A stretch of 64,000 nucleotides of DNA, taken from positions 317,197 through 381,196 of the forward strand of contig NZ_JACRUI010000001.1 in the NCBI RefSeq assembly GCF_014305095.1, read 5' to 3'. The DNA comes from Flavobacterium kayseriense. GTDB taxonomy: Bacteria; Bacteroidota; Bacteroidia; Flavobacteriales; Flavobacteriaceae. Each line of letters opens with the position of its first letter. The stretch's first letter is position 1. Below, in pieces: positions 8,650-15,784 of this stretch. Made by a program: the position numbers and the translations under genes. Under the pieces are notes generated by a model, which was given only the letters and a program-made list of their open reading frames with translations, did no database searches and was not told the DNA's origin.

Positions 8650-9054
8650 ATGAAAAAAGTAAGTTTGATTTTATTGGCCGCGATTTCTCTTAGCCTTACA
8701 TCTTGTTGGGATTTTAACAGGGAACAAAAATTTAAAGATGCAGAGAACAACGGTAAATCTGTCTTAATAGAAGCCGAAGGATCAAGAAGGGCGTTAATTG
8801 AAACCGCCAAAGCAGAAAATGAAAGTGCTACTTTGCAGGCAGAAGCTAAAATAAAAATTGCAAAAGCCGAGGCTCAGGCAGAAATTGAGCGCGCTTATGG
8901 GGTTGCTAAGGCAAATGAGATTATTGGAAACTCATTAAAAGGAAATAGTGAGTATTTGAAATACTTGCAAATTGAAGCGATTAAAAACAGCAAAGGGAGT
9001 AAGGTTTATATTCCAACAGAAGCTGGGCTGCCAATATTAGAAGCCCGTAAATAA
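8650..9054 (+). CDS. Lipoprotein with SPFH-like coiled-coil
   Basis: The 134-residue protein has a lipoprotein signal peptide with lipobox LTSC (C19). An alanine/glutamate/lysine-rich coiled coil (residues about 40-100) follows, resembling the helical C-terminal half of SPFH/prohibitin proteins (AEAQAEIERAYGVAKANEII). The globular PHB domain itself is missing. It would sit in the inner or outer membrane facing the periplasm. It is the last gene before a strong terminator and is separated from upstream genes by 168 nt, so it may be an independently expressed lysogenic-conversion or exclusion gene. That role is inference. Confidence 0.65.
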   Translation: MKKVSLILLAAISLSLTSCWDFNREQKFKDAENNGKSVLIEAEGSRRALIETAKAENESATLQAEAKIKIAKAEAQAEIERAYGVAKANEIIGNSLKGNSEYLKYLQIEAIKNSKGSKVYIPTEAGLPILEARK

Positions 9055-9100
9055 TAATAATAATACCCACAACACTATTCCGTTCCGGACCTGTAATTAT

Positions 9101-9126
9101 AACCGCTCTTTTCGAGCGGTTTTTTA
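9101..9126 (+). terminator. Rho-independent terminator ending the early region
   Basis: ACCGCTC (9102-9108) pairs with GAGCGGT (9114-9120), followed directly by a run of T. Confidence 0.85.
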
Positions 9127-9296
9127 TGTATAAGCCACTTCCGTTTCTATTGCGGCATGGGACGGTAATTAAACCTACCCACAAACAGTGCCTAAAACAA
9201 AAGATACTCGCACAGCGGCGTTCCCTGTCGCTCCCCCGCTCCCCCAATAGTCAAAGTGTGTCAAAATGTGGAGTAGTGGAGTCGTGGATCTGTACA

Positions 9297-9315
9297 CTGG
9301 CCATGAAATGGCCAG
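9297..9315. repeat. Perfect palindrome CTGGCCAT-GAA-ATGGCCAG
   Basis: An 8-bp perfect inverted repeat with a 3-nt loop. There is no T tract after it, so it is more likely a protein-binding or structural site than a terminator. Confidence 0.6.
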
Positions 9316-9431
9316 ATACTATAAAAGTTCAAAAAAATAATTCTCAAAAATTTTTTTTTGCCTTTTCCCCCGCTCCCCCTAAATTTAAAAAGTCATTCAA
9401 GAATAGAGATTGCGAAATTCAAATATAAACC

Positions 9432-9629
9432 GTTCCACTGTTCCACTGTTCCACAAATTTTTTTTAATAACATATAACTATATAATTATCAAATACTTAC
9501 ATTAAAATTTCTATTGTATTTATTTGTGGAACTTGTGGAACAGTTTTTTAGTGTTCCTACAAAATCAATATAGTTTCACAGGGTTTTTTTACTTAACTGC
9601 TTGATTTTCAATGTGTGGAACTGTGGAAC
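9432..9629. repeat. Iteron array GTTCCAC / GTGGAAC
   Basis: Three tandem 8-bp units with core GTTCCAC start at 9432, 9440 and 9448. The complement GTGGAAC occurs at 9526, 9535, 9615 and 9623 as two spaced pairs. The left trio can pair with either right pair, allowing alternative long-range hairpins or looping. The last pair lies about 33 bp upstream of a TAnnTTTG promoter box. Confidence 0.7.
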
Positions 9630-9661
9630 AAAAAAAACAAAAAAAGTTCTATTAATCTATG

Positions 9662-9669
9662 TATATTTG
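9662..9669 (+). promoter_or_regulatory. Bacteroidota -7 box TATATTTG upstream of gene at 9700
   Basis: A perfect TAnnTTTG match 31 nt before the start codon. No clear -33 TTTG is seen at the right distance; the GTGGAAC pair at 9615-9629 sits there instead, which suggests activation by a bound protein. Confidence 0.5.
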
Positions 9670-9699
9670 TTTTTAAGAATATAACTTAAATTTTTTTTT

Positions 9700-10134
9700 A
9701 TGAGTGAAAGAACCGCTGTAACAATCAATTTTCCTGTGAAGCCCCACGTTTACAAGTATTTACAAAATAAAGTAGGAGAAAAACTAGTAGTTACAAAGAG
9801 TGACTTCTTTGGTAGCATGGTTCTGGACATACTTTCAAAGAATTATAGTGATCTGCAGGCGGTCAAGGATGATATCACTTTTCCAGTGGAGATATCGCTG
9901 CGCTACATGGAAAAAATGGGAGTTTACATTGATAGCAAGATCATCCGTAAATTCAACACGCGGGTTGATGATGTATTCCGGGAAGAAATGCGCACTTATG
10001 TAGGGCTGAATTACACGGCAAACAAAATCCCAAAAGAAACCAGTTTGAAGCAATTTTGTTTCAATTATAACCTGAATGAGGATGATATTAAATTTGAAAC
10101 TTTATTGAAGGATTTAAGACGTAACGTCAAGTAA
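9700..10134 (+). CDS. Hypothetical protein, first late-region gene
   Basis: The 144-residue protein starts MSERTAVTINFPVKPHVYKYL. The N-terminal 60 residues resemble short DNA-binding or ribbon-helix-helix-like regulators by eye, but no motif is decisive. The C-terminal half is basic (ETLLKDLRRNVK). Its own -7 box and the upstream repeat array make it a good candidate for the protein that binds those repeats, or for the first late regulator. It is followed by a terminator, so it is probably monocistronic. Confidence 0.6.
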   Translation: MSERTAVTINFPVKPHVYKYLQNKVGEKLVVTKSDFFGSMVLDILSKNYSDLQAVKDDITFPVEISLRYMEKMGVYIDSKIIRKFNTRVDDVFREEMRTYVGLNYTANKIPKETSLKQFCFNYNLNEDDIKFETLLKDLRRNVK

Positions 10135-10138
10135 ATCA

Positions 10139-10180
10139 GGGGTACAATAAAAGTTTTTCCGATTTTGTCCCCCGTTTTTT
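10139..10180 (+). terminator. Terminator after gene at 9700
   Basis: GGGG-T-ACAA (10139-10147) pairs with TTGT-CCCC (10165-10172) with one bulged T, followed by CGTTTTTT. Confidence 0.6.
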
Positions 10181-10218
10181 CGTACATTTATACATTAATT
10201 AATTGATATTTTATAATT

Positions 10219-10668
10219 ATGATCCACGCACTTACATCTGAGAATTATAAAAACATTACTAAGGTTTCCATTTTGGATGCAAAGGATGTTTTTTATCCTT
10301 TAAAATACGTTTTGCAAAAACGAGATATTGTTTTTGATGAGGATTTGGCAGTTGTCATCAAGCCCATGCTCGAAGACATTAAGTATCCAGCATCCAGCAA
10401 GGCAACTGATGCGGGCGTTTTGCGGGATTATAAAATAGAGATTTCGATAAATAACCAATTGCCAGAAACAATTGAACAGCTGGAACGCCTGGTGAATCGA
10501 AAAGTGATTGTGGTCCTGCATCATAATTATGGCAAAATAATATTGGGCTGTAACGAAATGCCATTGGAATATTTGTTCAATGATGACAACACCACTAACC
10601 CGCAAGGCGATAACGGTTTTACTGTTACTTGCCGTGGAAACGCTTACTTCTTAAAGGTTTCTATATAA
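10219..10668 (+). CDS. Hypothetical late phage protein
   Basis: This 149-residue soluble mixed alpha/beta protein has LPETIEQLERLVNRKVIVVLHHNYGKIILG in its second half, a pattern often seen in phage head or tail accessory proteins of Bacteroidota. It stands just upstream of the head protease-scaffold gene. No family was assigned. Confidence 0.6.
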   Translation: MIHALTSENYKNITKVSILDAKDVFYPLKYVLQKRDIVFDEDLAVVIKPMLEDIKYPASSKATDAGVLRDYKIEISINNQLPETIEQLERLVNRKVIVVLHHNYGKIILGCNEMPLEYLFNDDNTTNPQGDNGFTVTCRGNAYFLKVSI

Positions 10669-10701
10669 ATCACTGTCCTTTTTACAGGCTCGTTTTCGTA
10701 G

Positions 10702-10740
10702 TAAAATTGTATCGTTAATAATAGTAACGATACAATTTTA
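10702..10740. repeat. Perfect 16-bp inverted repeat before head operon
   Basis: TAAAATTGTATCGTTA (10702-10717) and its exact complement (10725-10740) flank a 7-nt spacer. It ends 4 nt before the TTG start of the protease gene. The stem is AT-rich and no T tract follows; it could be an operator or an mRNA hairpin controlling translation of the protease. Confidence 0.75.
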
Positions 10741-10744
10741 TATT

Positions 10745-12091
10745 TTGAGCCAAAACTTAGATACACTTTTTTCGGGAAAATTCTACATAGATCAATCTTA
10801 TGGGTTGGGTCTGGTTCCTTCGTTGATTTCCATTTTTACGGGAAAAACATCTGTTGAAAAAACGGAGGCTGACAAAATCAAAAACATTACTAAAATTAGT
10901 TTGAATGCAAACGCTTCTGCAATGGAGGTAAATTCTACTTTGAGTGATACTACTAAAAAAGTAGTTGTTCTTGACTTTAAACAGCCGGTAGTGAAATTCA
11001 GTACCTACAATTGGTTAGGAACTCAATCCTATATCGCCATGCTTGAAACCTTAAAAAATGATCCTGCAGTTGTAGGTGTTGTTGTTGATACTGATTCAGG
11101 CGGTGGTCAAGTATATGGGACTCCAGAATTCTATGATGCTGTTCAGTCTTTTTCCAGAGTAAAAACAATCGGAATTTATACCAATGGATATCTCTGTTCA
11201 GGAGCTTACTACTTTGCTGCAGCAGCAACATTTATCATGGCCAACAAAAGAGCCGATGCGATAGGATCTATCGGCGGTTATACGGTTATGGTGAATTATG
11301 ACGGAATGATGGAGAAATACGGTGCGAAAGTTCACACCCTTTATTCCGATTTATCTCCAGAGAAAAACAAAGGGCATCGTGGTGTTATGGATGGAACTGA
11401 TGAAGGTGGCAAAGAATACATAAAAACAGAACTTAATCCAATGGTTACAACTTTTCATGTTGATATGAAAGTTGGAAGGCCTCAATTAGATCCAAAAGTT
11501 TTCTTAGGTGGTACTTGGAGCGGTGAGGAAGCTGTTGCACTGGGATTAGTTGACTCTAATGGATCCTTGCAGGATGCCGTTGCTGAAGTTTGGTCCCGTT
11601 CAAAATCTGATAATACAAATTCAAATAATAATTCAAATTTAAAAAAGGGAAATATGTCAAAAACGACTAAAAGCTTTCCTGCTATCCAAACATTGATTGG
11701 AATTGAAGGAGAAGGTATCGCTACCATCTCGACAGTTCTAGGAAATAAAGGAGTGCAGCTTACGGAAGCGCAACTGGAAGTGTTAGAAAACGCTCTGGTT
11801 GCAAATGAAGCGGCTGTTACTGCTGCAAATGGTAAAGTAGCTACAGCCGAAGGTGTTGTGACTGCATTAGGAACTTCTATTGATGCCGTTCTTACAACTG
11901 CGAAAGTAGCTGTAGCAGCTGAAGCAACAATTGAAACGAAAATCACTTCACTTGGAGCTGAAATTGCAAGACTGGGAGCGATCCCTGGTGCAAAAGCAAC
12001 TAAGGCAAAGGCTGAGGGTGATTCTTTTGAAGAAGAAGACAACATTGTGAACGCTGCGGATGCTCATAATGAATTTTATAACAAGGCTTAA
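10745..12091 (+). CDS. Head maturation protease, S49/SppA-like, fused to scaffold
   Basis: The 448-residue protein has an N-terminal S49 peptidase domain (about 75-285). It contains VDTDSGGGQVYGTPEF, the nucleophile region GYLCSGAYYFAA with Ser152, and IGSIGGYTVMVNYDGMMEKYG. An asparagine-rich linker (about 285-303) leads to an alanine-rich coiled-coil tail typical of a capsid scaffold. The protease would cleave the scaffold and capsid during head maturation. The start is a TTG preceded by a perfect inverted repeat; no upstream in-frame ATG exists. An internal in-frame ATG after AAAAAAGGGAA probably yields the scaffold alone. The capsid gene follows 10 nt downstream. Confidence 0.88.
   Translation: MSQNLDTLFSGKFYIDQSYGLGLVPSLISIFTGKTSVEKTEADKIKNITKISLNANASAMEVNSTLSDTTKKVVVLDFKQPVVKFSTYNWLGTQSYIAMLETLKNDPAVVGVVVDTDSGGGQVYGTPEFYDAVQSFSRVKTIGIYTNGYLCSGAYYFAAAATFIMANKRADAIGSIGGYTVMVNYDGMMEKYGAKVHTLYSDLSPEKNKGHRGVMDGTDEGGKEYIKTELNPMVTTFHVDMKVGRPQLDPKVFLGGTWSGEEAVALGLVDSNGSLQDAVAEVWSRSKSDNTNSNNNSNLKKGNMSKTTKSFPAIQTLIGIEGEGIATISTVLGNKGVQLTEAQLEVLENALVANEAAVTAANGKVATAEGVVTALGTSIDAVLTTAKVAVAAEATIETKITSLGAEIARLGAIPGAKATKAKAEGDSFEEEDNIVNAADAHNEFYNKA
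11654..12091 (+). CDS. Nested capsid scaffold protein, internal start
   Basis: This is the same frame as the protease, starting at an internal ATG (residue 304) preceded by a purine-rich AAAAAAGGGAA. The product would be 145 residues, MSKTTKSFPAIQTLIGIEG onward, with a long Ala-rich helix. This reproduces the C/Nu3 arrangement of lambda and related phages, in which scaffold is made from within the protease gene. The internal start is inferred. Confidence 0.5.
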   Translation: MSKTTKSFPAIQTLIGIEGEGIATISTVLGNKGVQLTEAQLEVLENALVANEAAVTAANGKVATAEGVVTALGTSIDAVLTTAKVAVAAEATIETKITSLGAEIARLGAIPGAKATKAKAEGDSFEEEDNIVNAADAHNEFYNKA

Positions 12092-12101
12092 TTATTAAGA
12101 T

Positions 12102-13100
12102 ATGTCAGTAAACATTGATCAGGTTTTAGAAGAAACCAAAAAGTTCGCCGCACAAAATCCTACGATTTTGAATGCAGCGGTAATGTCAAACGAAATTGTT
12201 TTGAACAGAATGGCAAAATTGATCCCGAAAATTCGTGGTGAGTTTGCTTCTGTCAATTCAGTTATGGGACATGTGGTACAAGCATTCAGCACAACATGGG
12301 CTGAAACTGCTGATGTACAGTTCAGAGGTAAGCAGTTGAAAAACTACCACCAAAAAGTAAATTTTGCTTTTACTCCAGCCGAGATTCTTGGTTCTTGGAT
12401 TCAGCAAAAATACGATGAAGGTGTTGAGTTGAAAGACAAGACTATCTCTAAGCACGTAATGACAATGCTTACCGCAAAAATCATTAGTGATGTAAATATC
12501 CTTTCGGTTAAAGGAGTTTACAATGTGGCTACTCCAACAGCTTGGTTGGCTTCAATGGATGGTTTGAATAAGATTCATACTGATTTGCTAGCAAACACGG
12601 TAAATCCATGTTTCAAAATTGAAACGGATGCAATCACGGATTTGAATATCCTTGATGTAGTACTTGACTTTGAAAAAGGAATTCCTGAGCAATACAGGGA
12701 TGCTATCAAAGAGATTAAAATGAGTACTACAAATGCTCAAAATCACAAGTTGTTGTATGAAGATACTTTTGGAAAAAACACGGATTACAAAGGCGACAAA
12801 GGAAACCGCACTCGTTTAGGAGAGCGTACAATTGTAGCAGTTCCTAACATGTCAAACGACAAGATTGTGGCTACCATTGACGGTAACTTCGTGAGAATGA
12901 TTGATGTGGTAGAGAATCCTGCAACGATCACTGATGTTCAAAAATTAGATTACAAAATCAAAGTTTTTGGAGAATTCACACTGGGTTACGACTATGCAGT
13001 GAATGAATTAGTATTAATGAATACTTCTGCAGTATTAGCAATAAAAGGTTTAGGAAACGCTGCCTTGAATGCATTGTACTACCCAGAAGAAACGCTTTAA
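12102..13100 (+). CDS. Major capsid protein
   Basis: The 332-residue protein begins right after the protease-scaffold gene, as major capsid genes usually do. It has the expected size, a helical N-arm, a basic loop (NTDYKGDKGNRTRLGERTIV) and a hydrophobic C-terminal part (FGEFTLGYDYAVNELVLMNTS) like HK97-fold capsids of Bacteroidota phages. Start spacing and strong codon regularity suggest high expression. The fold assignment comes from position and general pattern, not a decisive motif. Confidence 0.82.
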   Translation: MSVNIDQVLEETKKFAAQNPTILNAAVMSNEIVLNRMAKLIPKIRGEFASVNSVMGHVVQAFSTTWAETADVQFRGKQLKNYHQKVNFAFTPAEILGSWIQQKYDEGVELKDKTISKHVMTMLTAKIISDVNILSVKGVYNVATPTAWLASMDGLNKIHTDLLANTVNPCFKIETDAITDLNILDVVLDFEKGIPEQYRDAIKEIKMSTTNAQNHKLLYEDTFGKNTDYKGDKGNRTRLGERTIVAVPNMSNDKIVATIDGNFVRMIDVVENPATITDVQKLDYKIKVFGEFTLGYDYAVNELVLMNTSAVLAIKGLGNAALNALYYPEETL

Positions 13101-13115
13101 TCCCAATAGGAAACT

Positions 13116-13688
13116 ATGAGTGAAGACTTAAAAAAAATAGCACAAGAACTCGGCATTGAGAATGCCGAGTCTCTTACTGCTGCACAACTGAAAAAAGCAG
13201 TTGCGGCAGCACAATTTAAACTTAATGCTTCTAATGCGATTAAAGCCGCAGCAGTTGAATTAGGTGTTGAAACAGAAGGTTTGACAGAAGAAGAATTGAC
13301 TGCAGCTGTAGGCATTGCTTTGGATGAAAAACTGGCAAAGGATTTAGCGGAACAATCGGCTGCAGCTTCAGAAGAAGTGTTGGCGATTTTATCTGAATAT
13401 TTAGGTGTTGACAATATTTCTGATTTATCTGTAGAGGAAGTAAAAGCATTATTAGATCAGAAATCAACTGATAGTGCATCAGAAATAGAAACAGTTATTG
13501 AAGAAGAAGGTAAAACGGATGAAAGCTTTACGGCCGAAAACGGAAAAGAATACGTGTTTACTCCAGATGCTCCCGCAGCGTTTAGATGTTTAGGTGTTGC
13601 TAAAACTCAAAAAGAGTGGTTAGAAGACACTGACTCTATGGAGTTACTAGTTGCGGGGAATTTATCATTTTTAACCTTAAAAAAATAA
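13116..13688 (+). CDS. Head accessory protein with three helical LG repeats
   Basis: The 190-residue protein carries three similar helical units: KKIAQELGIENAESLTAAQL (about 5-24), a second with ELGVETEGLTEEEL (about 47-60), and a third with YLGVDNISDLSVEEVKALL (about 95-113). They recall SAP/HeH-type or Rho-N-like DNA-binding helices seen in phage head completion proteins. The C-terminal 50 residues (GKEYVFTPDAPAAFRCLG) form a separate domain. It lies 15 nt after the capsid gene; a DNA or capsid interaction is plausible but not shown. Confidence 0.6.
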   Translation: MSEDLKKIAQELGIENAESLTAAQLKKAVAAAQFKLNASNAIKAAAVELGVETEGLTEEELTAAVGIALDEKLAKDLAEQSAAASEEVLAILSEYLGVDNISDLSVEEVKALLDQKSTDSASEIETVIEEEGKTDESFTAENGKEYVFTPDAPAAFRCLGVAKTQKEWLEDTDSMELLVAGNLSFLTLKK

Positions 13689-13692
13689 TATC

Positions 13693-14259
13693 ATGGCAGG
13701 ATGTTTTGATGACTTACCAGTTGAAGATTTAACGGCTTGTATCAACAGCGAAGTACAAGCAGGAATCTCAGAAGTAGATGTTCGCTATGCGATACATCCA
13801 CAAATAACCACTTTCCCAATGCCATTGAATTATGGTGATTTAGGCTATTCTTATGAAACTGCTGTTGCAGTGACAGCTGATATTGTTTTTACAGCAGGAA
13901 AAGGCTTTGGAAAAATAAGTATTATGCCAGACTCAGGAGAGGTGATGGTGGATTTAGTAGGTAATAAAGGAAATAAAAAAACGAAGAGTTCTTTCCCTTT
14001 TGCAGTTGCTGGAAACAATGCCAAAACACTTGGTTTCTTGAGAACACACAAAAACACACCAATGATTTTTTGCGTTACAGAGCGCGATGGTCAAAAACGT
14101 TTAGTGGGTGATGCTTTTAACCCAGCCTATGTTGTAGAGGGAAAAGCCACTACAGGTAAAGGTGGTGAAGATGACAAAGTGATCAACTTCACATTTGAGG
14201 CCTATTGTGTGCCAATTGTTTATTCTGGATTAATCCAGGAACCAGTTGTGATCCCGTAA
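13693..14259 (+). CDS. Probable major tail tube protein
   Basis: The 188-residue beta-rich protein has many short strands and glycine turns, and a C-terminal hydrophobic end (YCVPIVYSGLIQEPVVIP). It sits a few bases after the head accessory gene and 1 nt before the next ORF. Size and position fit a tail tube subunit of Bacteroidota siphoviruses; a head decoration protein is the main alternative. Confidence 0.5.
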   Translation: MAGCFDDLPVEDLTACINSEVQAGISEVDVRYAIHPQITTFPMPLNYGDLGYSYETAVAVTADIVFTAGKGFGKISIMPDSGEVMVDLVGNKGNKKTKSSFPFAVAGNNAKTLGFLRTHKNTPMIFCVTERDGQKRLVGDAFNPAYVVEGKATTGKGGEDDKVINFTFEAYCVPIVYSGLIQEPVVIP

Positions 14260-14260
14260 T

Positions 14261-14566
14261 ATGAAGAAATACTTCATCATAGTAAATCTACCAATTCCTT
14301 GTTCTTTTGTGTTAAACGATAGAACGAGGTTTGATTTACGCACTGGAATCCCAAACAACTCTCTTGAAGTATTCAAGACTGGTTTTGCTTATTTGGGATT
14401 AAAGCCTGGTGCGGAGGAGCTTTTTAAAAAGGAAAAAATAAGTGATTTAATCTTATTGATTCAAAGCGCCAAACGCATCGAAGATGTTGAAATTTTGGCT
14501 TTGGCTAAACCTGAGAATGAGAAAGTTCAGGAAGCGGCCAAAAAGAAATTAGAAGAATTTAAGTAA
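14261..14566 (+). CDS. Hypothetical late protein, small
   Basis: This is a 101-residue protein with a beta-rich first half and a helical, lysine-rich C-terminal half (QEAAKKKLEEF). It directly follows the tube-like gene. It could be a tail assembly chaperone by position; no frameshift site or extended second frame was found to support that. Confidence 0.5.
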   Translation: MKKYFIIVNLPIPCSFVLNDRTRFDLRTGIPNNSLEVFKTGFAYLGLKPGAEELFKKEKISDLILLIQSAKRIEDVEILALAKPENEKVQEAAKKKLEEFK

Positions 14567-14585
14567 CCAATTAACCTTCATATTT

Positions 14586-14966
14586 ATGAAAAAGTTTTTA
14601 ATTATCGGCTGTGGACTCATGTTCTCCTGCCTTTCGGCAATGACCTTGCCAGACAACGTTCCGGTTGTCTCTTATGAAAAAATGACTATTCAAGAACCTT
14701 TGTCGCTTTTTAGTGATGTGGTTTTGTTAGTCGACAATGATGTTGTTTCGAATTTTATTGTAGAACCAAAAAACCCCGTGCAACTGCAAACATTTAAAGA
14801 TGTGGCGGTACCTAATGTCAGGGAGTCGAAAGGTTTTTATAAACCCATCGATTACGAATCATTACATAAAATGAATCCTTTGTCTCATTACGATATTTAT
14901 AATGGCAGGGAATTATTTAAGAATGAATTTAGTGTTGAAAATATACCTAGAAAGGAGGTGTTTTAG
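14586..14966 (+). CDS. Secreted protein of unknown function
   Basis: This 126-residue protein has an N-terminal signal peptide (KKFLIIGCGLMFSCLSA), probably cleaved before MTLPDN. The mature part is about 106 residues and is rich in V, N and F. Its placement inside the structural operon but with an export signal suggests a cargo (moron-like) gene acting on the cell envelope. A terminator follows. Confidence 0.6.
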   Translation: MKKFLIIGCGLMFSCLSAMTLPDNVPVVSYEKMTIQEPLSLFSDVVLLVDNDVVSNFIVEPKNPVQLQTFKDVAVPNVRESKGFYKPIDYESLHKMNPLSHYDIYNGRELFKNEFSVENIPRKEVF

Positions 14967-14996
14967 TTTTATATTTTTTTGTTTTAGTTAGTAGTG

Positions 14997-15030
14997 AAAA
15001 GCTCCGAATATGATGTTCGGAGCTTTTTTT
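14997..15030 (+). terminator. Strong rho-independent terminator
   Basis: GCTCCGAA (15001-15008) pairs with TTCGGAGC (15016-15023), preceded by AAAA and followed by TTTTTTT. It ends the capsid-tube operon. Confidence 0.88.
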
Positions 15031-15043
15031 AAAAGCGGTATTT

Positions 15044-15784
15044 ATGGATATTAAAAGTTGGTTTAGTTCTCAAGGTTCTTATGCGGATGGAGTAATGCTT
15101 TACAGCAAATTGCCTACTTGCAATGCTAATGTATTGAGAAGCTTTGCCAGGGAAAACACTGCCAATTTCTTGAAACTGAAATACGAGCTCAAGAAGGCTT
15201 CTTTGTCTGGCAACAGCACGATTATACCAAAAACGGAAAAAATTGTCGCTGAGCCAAAAAAAACAGTCAAAGCTGAGCCGCTACTGCAGGAAATTATAAA
15301 ACAATCTGCCAAAGCTTCTTTTGAAAAAGAAACGATGGCGATGTATCCCATGGAATTGCACTCTACCTACCGTCAGAGGGTGAGTGATTTTTATTTGGCT
15401 TGTGAGTTGAAATTCCAATTGAACTCCACTGCTGATGATGACGAAAACGATGCGCTTAAAATTATCATTCAACTCGATGATCTGTGGACCAGGATTGATC
15501 GTGCGTGGATGATTCTAGGTCACTGGAAAGACCACAACCGGATAATGCCTACTGAAAGTCACGAAGATTTCTCTCAGGTTTCTGGCAATAAATTAGTAAT
15601 GCTGCGAGACAACCTCCAGTCGAGTATTAGCAAGCGGGAGAAAACTATTGGATCTATGCTGGAGCGCGTGAAAGCGTCTCCAGAAGATCGTATGCTTCTC
15701 AACTTGTATAATCGAAAACTGGAGCAGCTCGAGCAAAAGAAAATTGATTTAGAAACCATTAGAAAAAAACTGAAAGATGAGTGA
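15044..15784 (+). CDS. Hypothetical coiled-coil phage protein
   Basis: This 246-residue protein has a conserved-looking core with Y-R-Q-R-V-S-D-F-Y and a long C-terminal coiled coil (NLYNRKLEQLEQKKIDLETI). Proteins of this layout precede ParB-methyltransferase genes in Bacteroidota prophages. Its stop overlaps the ParB-methyltransferase start by 8 nt, implying coupled translation and a shared task. Confidence 0.55.
   Translation: MDIKSWFSSQGSYADGVMLYSKLPTCNANVLRSFARENTANFLKLKYELKKASLSGNSTIIPKTEKIVAEPKKTVKAEPLLQEIIKQSAKASFEKETMAMYPMELHSTYRQRVSDFYLACELKFQLNSTADDDENDALKIIIQLDDLWTRIDRAWMILGHWKDHNRIMPTESHEDFSQVSGNKLVMLRDNLQSSISKREKTIGSMLERVKASPEDRMLLNLYNRKLEQLEQKKIDLETIRKKLKDE

Larger units (their letters stand above)
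9055..9699. other. 645-bp noncoding control or origin-like block
   Basis: No convincing gene is present here. The block holds a terminator, three CGCTCCCC copies (9229, 9237, 9371), a perfect 8-bp-arm palindrome (9297-9315), very AT-rich DNA, and seven copies of GTTCCAC or its complement. It separates the early genes from the late head genes. Such a mix of iterons, palindrome and AT-rich DNA fits a phage replication origin or a switch region, but this is inference. Confidence 0.5.

Noticed and set aside
9126..9428. Possible 100-residue rightward ORF
   Set aside because: It starts inside the T run of a terminator, crosses C-rich repeats and a palindrome, and has no recognisable features.
11482..12045. 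Large minus-strand ORF of 187 residues opposite the scaffold
   Set aside because: It is antisense to an alanine-rich coding region whose codons avoid antisense stops; it has no start signal.
14261..14566. Programmed frameshift tail chaperone pair
   Set aside because: No slippery site or overlapping second frame was found; the following ORF is an exported protein.
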